Shown here: positions 34,460 to 43,669 of the stretch, one piece after another | Numbering within the stretch: the stretch's first letter is position 1 | Layout of the letters: each line of letters begins with the position of its first letter | Source of the DNA: Siphonodentalium dalli | Lineage: Eukaryota; Mollusca; Scaphopoda; Gadilida; Siphonodentaliidae | NCBI GenBank assembly: GCA_032622095.1 | Contig: CP136067.1 | Coordinates: 43,319,549-43,383,548, forward strand | Reading direction: 5' to 3' | DNA: 64,000 nucleotides | Position numbers and translations under genes: made by a program | Notes under the pieces: model-generated | Told to the model about the DNA's origin: nothing | Seen by the model: the letters and a program-made list of their open reading frames with translations, nothing else | Databases searched by the model: none

Positions 34460-35010
34460 GAATTTTATATGATTGATAGAACAAACCACTATTATCATGA
34501 CCGTGTCGTTATTTGTTTAAAATACGTATCAATTGACATATGCGCACCCGTTCCCTCATTCCCGACAATTTTAGGGGATCTCCGCGAATTCGGGGAACAC
34601 CGCAAATAGAACTCCACAAACAGGGACCTACTGCGAATTGTCACAACAGGCTATCTATCAGTTGGTTGAATACTATTTCCCTTTTTACTAAAGTATATTA
34701 ACAAGTAAATATCGAATGACGATACATATATTTTAAACAAGCATTGCAAATAATGTTATAGGGACAAAAAGTCGCAAGACTTGTTCCGTATTATGATGAT
34801 CATGATCATGATATGATTGATAGAACAAACCACTATTATGATGATCGTGTCGTTATTTGTTTAAAATACGTATCAATTGACATATACGCACCCGTTCCCT
34901 CATTAAAACCAACATATTTCGATCATTTTAGGCGACCTCCGCGATTTCGGGGCTTCCGCAAATAGACCTCTGTAAACAGGGACCTACTGCGAATTGTCAC
35001 AACCGGAAAA
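34460..35010. repeat. Direct duplication of about 190 bp
   Basis: Two copies, about 34470-34660 and 34812-35003. Both contain ATTGATAGAACAAACCACTA, GTGTCGTTATTTGTTTAAAA, CGCACCCGTTCCCTCATT and CAGGGACCTACTGCGAATTG. The second ends near CCGGAAAAAGG. The function is unknown. Confidence 0.75.
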
Positions 35011-36522
35011 AGGAAAAACCAATGATCTATTTATAAAAGCTCCACAGACACACGGCGCATTCGGCGACACAGGGCGATCTAAAATTTCCCCATCAGTATA
35101 CACCCGATGGGCGTGAATGAGTGCACGAAGCTTAAGGGTGGCCATGCAGGCTACTGCATGCATATGGTCTATATAACTTAATTACTGTACACACGATGAC
35201 GCAACATCGTTACCGTTACATGTATATACGTATATATGTGTCAACAGAAAAAAAGTTAACAATAATTAATGTTATACATTTCCGGATTTCGCGTGTCACG
35301 GGCGGGTTTCATGTCCAATATTAAAACAACGTGTAACGTGTTGAAGTCATTGTTATGTAACTATGGTTGTCGTATAGTGGCAGTCATTTTATTAAAAACG
35401 ATCGCCAATGAAAATTGCAATTTAAATACATGTATATTGGGTTATTTTTTGTACAAAAGTATTAACCCGTTCAAAACGCGTTGCTGGTTGCGTTCTTTTG
35501 TAGAATTACTTGCGTTTCAATTTTCCATATTTTATAACAGCCTTGACTTTGCATGGCGCGCAATTTTCATCGTTTATGGCCGAAGTCAAAACGTTTTGGA
35601 AATCACTGATATCAGGCGGTGATATAGATGCTCCCTGGTCCGATGTTTTACGACAATGGGTGTGTTAACTAACAATTTTACCTTGTCTGGAAAAGAATTG
35701 GTTCGATATCTGAATGGTGGACAAAAAGGTGCAGTGAAAATGTTCAATCTATGCAGCTCATCGGTATTTAGTCATCTACAGAGAATATGAAGCGGACGAA
35801 TTTCAAGCATGAGTAATTACAATACATTAGACATCGACACATCTAATTTGGATCCAATTGACTTTGGCTTCACCAAAGATGGAAACGCAATGTCTCCATA
35901 ACATGTGACTGTTTGCTCCAACAGACATCATATTAGCACAGTCCTGGTGCATGCAGCTGAGCGAATGACAATATGTTCACGTTTGAGTTAACAGCTATAC
36001 GGACAACCTACACTTGGCATCGAGATTCGCGTGCACCATAACTTCATGAAACAAAAGGATGATGTATCAAGAAAACGGGCGGAGAGAATGAATTCGTTCA
36101 CATCGATGGATGAGGTTCTCATATTGAGCTACCTTTTATAGCCCAGATTCAGTCAATATGAAGGAATATATATTCTGACTAAACCATAAGTTTGATAAAT
36201 ACCATCACCAGGATGGCACAAACCGGTACTGAAGGTTCTTGTTGACAATTAAGTAAAACTAAGATCTTAGCGATTTCCAGCCGCCAACTTGGTGGCCATC
36301 TTACAAACAATCATCACAAATTCGGCTGAAAAGTGAAATAACACATAGAGAACACAATCAGTGTGCTATTACTATGCTTGCTTTTCTGTTTCTTTTTCAG
36401 TAGGCATACAAGCACATCTCTTTGCATGGAAAGGACGGCCATTTTGACCGCCTACTTGGTTTACCAGATTTTCTCAAATTCCTTAAGTAAAGGTTGCCAA
36501 CTATTTTTCTTCACATACTCAC
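35011..36522. other. PhyH intron without a recognised gene
   Basis: About 1.5 kb in which I recognise no domain. A plus-strand frame of 117 codons at 35269-35622 is the longest; it has a hydrophobic middle but no family signature. The stretch 35690-36000 reads like worn coding sequence with several stops. No repeat boundary found. Confidence 0.4.
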
Positions 36523-36604
36523 GGCGTACACAGTATCTTGTATCTCCGAACTATCCTGGATGGTTGTTACTACTTTTGTCATTTCTTCCTTCGAGAATAA
36601 ACCC
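36523..36604 (-). CDS. PhyH-family oxygenase, second recognised exon
   Basis: An 82-nt exon with acceptor CTCATTTACAG and donor TACGCC|GTGAGT. Its first base completes the Arg codon left by the exon at 37797, and it ends in phase 0. It encodes GLFSKEEMTKVVTTIQ then DSSEIQDTVYA. The order 'VR-G-L-x-S-x-EE' is the usual start of the PhyH domain after the N-terminal E-N-G-F-x-x-V-R helix. Both junction phases are consistent. The short exon lies amid long TE-rich introns. Confidence 0.88.
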
Positions 36605-36920
36605 CTGTAAATGAGAATGAAGTACCTAACATAGTTTGTTAACCCTTTTATGCCTGGAGCTTCCTGAGCAGTAATATTACACTAAATGGGCATCATTCTG
36701 TCAAAAAAGGTGGTGCCTGTGATTTACAGGAACCTTAGAAATAACATGAATAATTAGTTGTGTGATGCTGAAATAGAAAAAGGGTGAGTATAATATAAAT
36801 CTACGTTATAAACTGCTACATAAGCATGCATATCATGAATACAAAACAAATTCAGATATATGTGACTTGATTATTTCCATTTACGTACGCCTTCATTGTT
36901 ATATACTCTGCTACCGATAT
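36605..36920. other. PhyH intron without recognised features
   Basis: AT-rich intronic DNA between the second recognised exon and the tandem-core element at 36925. No exon, repeat boundary or RNA gene was identified. Confidence 0.4.
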
Positions 36921-36924
36921 ATGA

Positions 36925-37556
36925 ACAACGAGCATTACTGTTCAAGTTATGAGCTGAACAGACATCGGATGGATCAAACAGCCAACATTTCCAGATAAAC
37001 AAAGATGAATTACTCTAGAATGGAAAAGCAGAACAGAACAATGGAACCCCCTATTGAATGTCCTCATAGCAGTGAACATCTATACCAAATTCCATTGAGA
37101 TCCCAGCACAACTGTTGAAGTTACGACATGAACAGACACCAGACGGACCAAAAAGCCAACATTTCCAGATGAACAAAGATGAATAACTCTAGAATGGAAA
37201 AGCGGAACAAAACGATGGAACCCTCTTTTTAATGTCCTCATAGTAGTGAACATCCATACCAAATCCCATTGAGATCCCAGTACAACTGTCGAAGTTACAA
37301 TATGAACAGACACCAGACGAACCAAAAAGCCAACAAAACGATGGAACCCTCTATTTAATGTCCTCATAATAGTGAACATCCATACCTAATTTCATTGAGA
37401 TCCGAGCACTACTGTTCAAGTTATGACACGAACAGACATCGGACGGACGTACGGACTCACGGACGCACGCACGGACGCACGCACGGACGGACGGACGGAC
37501 GGACGGACAGGTGCAAAACAGTATACCCCCCTTTTTGTTTTAAAGGGGGTATAATA
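36925..37556. mobile_element. Tandem-core element with ACGG microsatellite and hairpin end
   Basis: About three and a half units (GATGAATAACTCTAGAATGG, AATGTCCTCATAGTAGTGAA, CATACCAAATCCCATTGAGA), then (ACGG)n/(ACGC)n at about 37440-37510, then the hairpin TATACCCCCC...GGGGGTATA ending near 37552. Tandem core, tetranucleotide tract and terminal hairpin are the layout of pearl/Helentron-type non-autonomous elements in bivalves. It is inserted in the PhyH intron between the first two recognised exons. Confidence 0.75.
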
Positions 37557-37796
37557 ACCATTGCAATATTACTACTATATAGTAGGTCATTTAGGTGGTG
37601 GTAATCATCAATCAAAATATTGTTTTATATATGCTTTGACAATTCTTATAATTCAGGATGATAAATATTATTATTGTGGGTCTGGAAAACTATTCTAACT
37701 ATGCAAATATTAAAACACCCTATATTACTCTGTGATTTTGACTGTTGTTGTCTGATGTTTCGCATGCGATCGTCTGAAGAGTGACCTTTTGCATAC

Positions 37797-37884
37797 CTGA
37801 CCATGAAAAATCCATGTTCCTCGTAGTCTCTTTTCATTTCATCCGTGCAAACGAACGGACCATCATCTGGCTTATACGAGTACT
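37797..37884 (-). CDS. PhyH-family oxygenase, N-terminal exon
   Basis: An 88-nt exon on the minus strand, acceptor TTTTTCATTTCAG and donor GTCAG|GTATGC. It begins with two bases of a codon and ends with two bases of an Arg codon completed by the next exon. It encodes YSYKPDDGPFVCTDEMKRDY then EEHGFFMVR. 'L/MT...R-x-x-YEE-x-GF-x-x-V-R/K' is the hallmark start of PhyH-domain oxygenases. At least one more 5' exon carrying the start codon must lie further right, because the phase needs one incoming base. I could not identify it. PhyH enzymes are soluble Fe(II)/2OG oxygenases; some are peroxisomal. Confidence 0.88.
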
Positions 37885-38095
37885 CTGAAATGAAAAACAC
37901 CAGTTATATTTGATGGGCGCATGTGTTGAATGTGATTGGATAGTTGACGAACAAATCATCTACCTATATTATTATGCCGCGAAACCAATCGCCGGTCAAC
38001 TTTGAAACACTGCAACACTTACAGTCCAGATCGATATTGGTCGACTTTGCACCAAGAATTCAAATTCACCTCACCATTTTCTTCATTATTATTCA
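37885..38095. other. 5' side of the PhyH gene, first exon not found
   Basis: The first coding exon and promoter of the minus-strand PhyH gene should be here or further right. No start codon with a suitable donor phase could be assigned with confidence. Confidence 0.3.
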
Positions 38096-38485
38096 TTAAG
38101 ACATATTATGGACTTGTTTCGGGTGCGTGAAACTCATAAGTTAATATTCGGTCTCTGTGCCATGGCAGTTGTATACTGAGGAATGTAACTTTCTACAAAC
38201 ATCGCCAAAAATCTCATGCAAACGACCGCACCACTCCATAGAAAACATCGTCTCAACTCACGCTCAATTGTAAATATTTACATCTCGATTCGGGACGCAA
38301 CTATCGGCGATAAATTTACGAAAACGATTTCGCAATGGAGAGTCACTGCATTTACTTATTATATAAGAATGATATGTTGTGTGTTTTAAATTTGGATACA
38401 ATATTTGTAAAAATAACTACTTAGAGCAAAAATATTTTCCATTCTATATTCGATCACCTTACCGGAGTGTTTCACATCACTTTAA
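38096..38485. mobile_element. TTAA-flanked MITE, GACATAGTATGGACTTG family, copy 1
   Basis: About 390 bp with TTAA at both ends, beginning GACATATTATGGACTTG and ending GGAGTGTTTCACATCACT. Copy 2 at 55759-56185 has the same order of blocks, including AATTGTAAATATTTACATCT and GATTCGGGACGCAAC. Sequence identity is moderate, so this is an older family. The TIRs are short. Confidence 0.78.
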
Positions 38486-38489
38486 ACGG

Positions 38490-39056
38490 GCATGTCTCGT
38501 CCATGCCCCCAAATTTATATATACACAATATTGTATATGAGGTATCTCACACCATACCTATATATACGCGGAACATTTCCAAACAAATTCGTCAATAAAG
38601 CGATGAAAATAGGTATGTTGTACATATCATGTATCTTATTTTCCAGTACATTTGAGATCATTTCATTTGTGAGAGTTCAAATGTTTTAATCAGCAGTCGC
38701 GTATAAGTTGAACCTCTATGTATAGACCACTGTAAGACCATCTATAGAGCTGTCTGCGTGAGGCGTTTATGACACCACATCATTTTTATTCTTAAAAGAA
38801 AAGGCACTACGCGAAATACGGAACACGGATGAATATCGACTAGTTTTCAATTTATGGTCGCCAGTTTGGTCGCCATCTTTAATGTAGGTGACCATTTCCC
38901 TACTGACGTGTAAGAGGAATAATTTGCCCCAGTATTCCACACCAACTTGTTATCACGCATCCGTGGGTGGAGTTGTGTAAGAAATAATGTCCATTCATCA
39001 TGTTCATGGCAATGTTGTAAGAAAATAAAAAGGAATGCTTTTGCATTATTTAGCCG
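38490..39056. other. No recognised gene
   Basis: AT-rich sequence. A 65-codon plus-strand frame near 38492 has a hydrophobic run, but no splice context or homology supports it. Confidence 0.35.
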
Positions 39057-39064
39057 TCATCTAG

Positions 39065-39135
39065 CACAGGGGGCCGGAAATATTTTTTTTTTTATTTTAA
39101 TAAAATTTAAAAACAAATTTTCCCGGACCCCTGTG
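39065..39135. mobile_element. Tiny 71-bp hAT-like MITE with exact 8-bp TSD
   Basis: Ends CACAGGGGGCCGGAAA and TTTTCCCGGACCCCTGTG are inverted repeats, with an A/T-rich middle. TCATCTAG flanks it directly on both sides (39057-39064 and 39136-39143). The CACAGGGG terminus matches that of the element at 18859. 71 bp is very small for a mobile unit. Confidence 0.88.
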
Positions 39136-39143
39136 TCATCTAG

Positions 39144-39560
39144 TTATAACATTTTGGATGCGGGACCCGCAGTTAATTAGCCCTATTGTACCAGTGTGAC
39201 TCTATAGCCATTGTCTACAGCAGTCCTAATTCAATTTAATCCTTGCCTATTTATTCATATTGGAACATTTCATTGTCTTTATCACAAGTTTAGAAGGGTG
39301 AAGGGAATTGCCCAATGCGTTCCGAACATCTTACCCGGCCTGCGGCCGGAAACTACCCACTCAAATCACAAGTTTATTGCCATTCATGCTGTATTCAACA
39401 TTTGTGTGTAGTTATCTGTGTCCACTGCCAGAATGTACATACACACTGTACCACTAACATAACAAGTGACAAAATTGTACTAACTTTCTAATATGTTGTA
39501 TGCATCGTTGCACACTCCACATTACCAAAGTATGAGACTATGAGTCTCCAATAGCCATCC
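39144..39560. other. No recognised gene
   Basis: Intergenic-like sequence; short open frames lack domain features. Confidence 0.35.
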
Positions 39561-39564
39561 ATAT

Positions 39565-39757
39565 GGATATTTTAGTAAAAGTAATCAAAAAGTAATCAAA
39601 ATGTAATCATGATTACAGGTACATTTGAAAGTAATCGATTACGATTACGATTACTTGTAATCAAGAAATGTCATGGTTACTGATTACAGATGATTACTCC
39701 AAATTTTGTAATCGATTACTTTGATTACGATTACTGATTGCGATTACCCCAACCCTG
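39565..39757. repeat. GATTAC/GTAATC motif cluster
   Basis: Dense short motifs in both orientations (GTAATCGATTACGATTACGA, TTACTTTGATTACGATTACT) ending GCGATTACCCCAACCCTG. The complement of that end, CAGGGTTGGGGTAATCGC, resembles a hAT terminal repeat followed by subterminal binding motifs. The other terminus was not found. Confidence 0.6.
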
Positions 39758-39896
39758 GTGCGGGTGAGTGTTTCTTCCATGAGATGGAAGGAGAATTCTT
39801 CGCTCCATGTAGTATTGTCAAGCCAGCTTTCTCCGTGTGCTTCTAATAATCGGTTCTAGCTCTGGGGGTTAATCAAATGTCCGTTCAAATAATAGC

Positions 39897-40234
39897 TTAA
39901 CCCTTTACCCAACAGAATGGCCCTGTGCCAATGCATTCTCTTATATATGCGAGTCGACCACAGGTCGCCTCGCATATATAAGAGAATGCATTGGCTTAAC
40001 ACATTTTTTTAGGCCAATGCATTCTCTTATATATGCGAGGCGACCTATGGTCGACTCGCATATATAAGAGAATGCATTGGCACAGGGCATAACTGTAACT
40101 ATCACAATGTGGTCAAGGAGCCGGTTCCAATGATATCCATATTTGTATGGTTCTATTGAGAGAGACCGAAGATATTTTAGGCTGTTGAAGCTTTATTTGG
40201 CCGTTTTTGGCCGGTTTGTTGGGTAAAGGGTTAA
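39897..40234 (+). mobile_element. TTAA MITE with twin hairpins, copy 3, shortened
   Basis: 338 bp including TTAA sites, with CCCTTTACCCAACA ends. Both hairpins are present, but the spacer between them is reduced to TTAACACATTTTTTTAGG, accounting for the missing 62 bp. One hairpin centre reads GACCACAGG instead of GACCATAGG. Confidence 0.92.
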
Positions 40235-40580
40235 AGTAGTAAATAATCAATCAATCAAGACAACTGCAGACCATTATTATATATATCTACATGAGTATAC
40301 AGTATACGAACCTGCAACAGTCGGCATCCTGTGTATTCCCACTTTTGAGGAAAACAGTAAATTCCGAGTTCACAGTCCTGCTGTGTATAATTAAGGTGAT
40401 GTAGAATTGGGAACTCTTCAAGGCGTACTCCAAATTAAATGTTATAACAGTGGCTGTACCTTATCACAAACCACTTTTATCTGTATGTCGCGTAAACTGT
40501 GTACGTGAAAGGTCACACACCACCATTTGTCATATAAATTGCAGTTGAATTGAATTAAGGTGGTATATATATGGGTGCTT

Positions 40581-40701
40581 AAACCAAGTCTTCTCGGCCC
40601 ACACCAGCTTGGTATATCGGTTGGGATGATGCTGTTTTGCATAACATCATCAACCCAGCCAATATCCCAAGCTGGTGTGGGCCGAGAAGACTTGGTCTAA
40701 G
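40581..40701. mobile_element. 121-bp foldback MITE with 8-bp TSD
   Basis: A near-perfect palindrome: arm AACCAAGTCTTCTCGGCCC, then ACACCAGCTTGG, a loop around GCTGTTTTGCATAAC, and the complementary arm. GGGTGCTT lies on both sides (40573-40580 and 40702-40709). The outer CCAAGTCTTCTCG is also the terminus of the 933-bp element at 53984, so the two share a likely transposase. Confidence 0.85.
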
Positions 40702-40709
40702 GGGTGCTT

Positions 40710-41645
40710 TACTATTTCGATGTTCATGCACATGTTTTAAAAGCCAAATGGCGGTTTGGAGGCCCAAATTATACACAAAGAATGTTCCACCCCGTAAAAC
40801 CTGCCGTTATCACAGATCCGGAGGGTGTCACCAACATCGAATTGAATGCATGGGGAGGAATTCTCACGTCGATGTATATGATTATAATATGAGAAAATGT
40901 ATGTTTCCCATTGTAGTATGCAACACACATAATCGCGAAGAACCAAAATAAATTAAGAACCGAATGAAGAACCAAACATACACAACAGACATTCGGGTTC
41001 TACATGGAACCAATCTTGTTTCTAAATTGTATCATCATAGGGGAGAACCAATCTGAGCTGCTTTTGTTCTCGACATATATATCTGGTTCTCGGGATAGAA
41101 TCAGAAAATGGAAGCAAACAGTTCATTTGGGTTCCCCATTTGATTCATTAAATGGCTTCCAGTAAACAATTATGAGTACATGTGGAAAGATTGTGCTGTG
41201 ACACTATGGTACAACTATAAGCACATAAGATGTGTGGTTTCGGAATATTTTATTAGTTCGTAAATACGCTATACCGGTACTATTTAAAATTGCATGATAT
41301 CATACGATGTTGCCGGTTCACCGAAAAGACCCCCAACACGATCTGATGTCTAAAGGAAATATCGAATTATATTTATAAAGTTATTGTTAATTCCATACTT
41401 TGTTTCTCCTATTTATTATATGAGCAATAAAGCCACCCCGTCAGCAATCCAATGATTTCAGTCCAAATTTAAATGGAACACAGTCAATGCATGTGTGCAT
41501 TCATTGGTAATTCAAAGGATGCGCTTGATCTATAGTCTTCCCCAAATCATCATGAAGGGAACCAAAAGAAGATTTGAACCAAACTCCATGGTTCTATGTC
41601 TTGGTATTTGTTTCTCATGGGAACCAAATTTAGAACTTTTTTCTT
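40710..41645. other. No confident gene
   Basis: A plus-strand frame from about 40704 reads AKWRFGGPNYTQRMFHPVKP then AVITDPEGVTNIELNAWGG, which looks protein-like. The second strand and other frames are also open, and no splice partner or family was recognised. The rest is AT-rich and plain. Confidence 0.3.
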
Positions 41646-41649
41646 AGAG

Positions 41650-42160
41650 TGTGTGTTCTTCGTTTGGTTCTCCTACTGAAACAAACCTTGCTATGCGATG
41701 AATTCCATTTTATTATTATGTGTCCGCAACTTGAACAATTACGAAACAAATACATTCCGAAGGCATGTTACGACGAACCTTCGAGAGAACTTTTATTCGA
41801 ACTTCTTAATTCGACCAACCCTGACATATTAAACAATTTGGCAATCTTTATAAAACTCGGGTTGAAAATTTTTTAGTGGAAAGGACACAATCATGAATGA
41901 TGAATAAGGTTCGTAATAAATGCAAATATTGTTTGTTTGTTTGTAGCTTTATTGTGCGTGTTTTGTATATGTTTAGTGTATGCTAATGATGCGTGTTTGT
42001 TTGTTTCAATTTGTCAAATGTATCTTGTATGTTTACAACATCTAGTTTATTGTGATCATTATATATAATGTTCTATATGTGTAAATAGTGTAAATAGTTA
42101 ACCATCGCTCATGTTCCATGTAAAAAATGGCTGAGATTAAAGCATCATTCATAACCAGTT
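41650..42160 (+). mobile_element. 5'-truncated LINE 3' fragment
   Basis: From about 41685 the frame reads LCDEFHFIIMCPQLEQLR then NKYIPKACYDEPSREL, ending in a stop at 41876. The motif EDEFHF-x-x-x-C...LR-x-x-Y-I, followed by a P-S-x-x-x-x-LL helix, is the extreme C-terminus of mollusc-type LINE ORF2 proteins. It is the same class as, but not the same family as, the element at 13845. A short AT-rich 3' UTR follows. Confidence 0.78.
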
Positions 42161-42450
42161 TTGATATCCCGGGGAACCAAATTTTCTCTGTGTGTAATTC
42201 AGATTCACATCTCATTATAAGCTAAATTATCAAATTACTAGATCACAATATATTCGTTGGAAAGCTATACATCGAGAAGTTGTCTAATAGGTTCAAAATG
42301 ACTCTTTGAACTTGTTGTTTGATAGGAACAAAGAATATTTTTTCCTTTAAACATTTACATTTGAACCCAATTAATGTTATATATCACATTATCAGCTTTT
42401 AATTATTTTTTGTGAGTTTACATAATTATTCAACTGCAGTTGGGTTGAAC

Positions 42451-42927
42451 TTAAAGGTACTCAACCCGTAAAGAGGGTCCCCATCTCAACAGATTCCAAC
42501 AACAACAATCCGATCAAAGGGTCCTATATTACTATTTCTTTGGCTTTGGGGGTAAAAAATATTTGATTCGAGTCGAGGAACCCATCAAACAAAGCTCAGA
42601 GTTATTAGATATTGATTTTTCAAATTTGTTATGTTCTCCAGATGAGTACTAATAACTGCCGTAATCTGCTCTGGATGTGTACTCCAAATCTATTCAAACA
42701 GACAAGGATGAATAACTCTAAAATCAAGTGGTAATTTTAACGCAATTTTGACTGAGTTCTGGGCCAGATAGTATTCCCGATAATGAAAAATAATAGATTT
42801 CTAAAATCGATATCTAACAAATCTGAGCTTTGATGGGTGACTTCCTCGACTCGAATCAAATATTTTTGACCCTCGAAGCCATTGAAATAGTAATTGAGAG
42901 GAGTTTTATCGGGTTGAGTACCTTTAA
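42451..42927. mobile_element. TTAA MITE, AGGTACTCAA family, copy B
   Basis: 477 bp with TTAA at both ends and TIRs AGGTACTCAACCCG/CGGGTTGAGTACCT. It is in the opposite orientation to the copies at 28688 and 57140. Interior blocks include ACAACAACAATCCGATC and TTTTCATTATCGGGAATACT (complement). Confidence 0.9.
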
Positions 42928-43661
42928 CATTTATAAATATTTGTTCTGATAAAAAACAAGCCACTCAATTTTGTCTGATGTAATATATCTTCCTTTGAAA
43001 TTAAACAGTACGTTCGTTTAGCCATTTAGTTGAACATCAAAATTTACTATAAAATAAAATCAGAACTTGCACCATGCATGCAAATCGGAGTCATTTTCAT
43101 GTCGAATTTCCATCACTGAATAATTTAGACTCCTTGTTACGTCGGCACAACCTTAATATAAGTTATGGGTCACATCTGGAACGGAACTACAACACCCATG
43201 CACTATTCACAAGGTTAGATCGATCTTTGTACACAAGATTAGTTTTATCTGACTTTAAACAAAAACTATATATAATATGCCATATCTATAAAACTTCAAA
43301 TATAGTTCAGTATAGTGCCGTATGCAACAGAGCTAGAGGGTGTTGTTAAAGGCCCAGACATGATAAAAGTTCCCAGGCGATTATTTATATGTGATAATTT
43401 ACAACGATTATAGCGATTATATAGAGTAACTATAGGCTTAGGCCTATGTAATATACGGTACAATTTTGCTGAATATGTTTTAATATTTATACTCCGTACA
43501 AATCGATAAGGGAAATCTGCAAATGAACTCGTATTTAAAGCAGCAACAGAAAAATTGGGTCGAAAAACAAATGTATGCTTTGGAAGCCTTACAAATGAGG
43601 AAAAATATTTTCTGTTTTTATCATATAAATATCGACGATTGCAATATTATATATGCCGACC
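42928..43661. other. No recognised gene
   Basis: A 91-codon plus-strand frame at 43074-43349 (SHFHVEFPSLNNLDSLLRRH) is moderately protein-like, but I recognise no family and see no exon boundaries that decide it. Confidence 0.35.
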
Positions 43662-43669
43662 ATGCATGC

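Noticed and set aside
35269-35622. 117-codon frame as a gene
   Set aside because: No domain, no splice context, and composition like the surrounding intron.
36150-36260. CATCACCAGGATGG as the PhyH HPGDD exon
   Set aside because: The frame gives LCHPGDG without the flanking conserved residues or splice sites. The true exon was found at 26550-26663.
38492-38689. Signal-peptide-like frame as the first exon of POFUT2
   Set aside because: It is 15 kb away, the hydrophobic run is weak, and no donor in the needed phase could be matched to 53652 or 53690.
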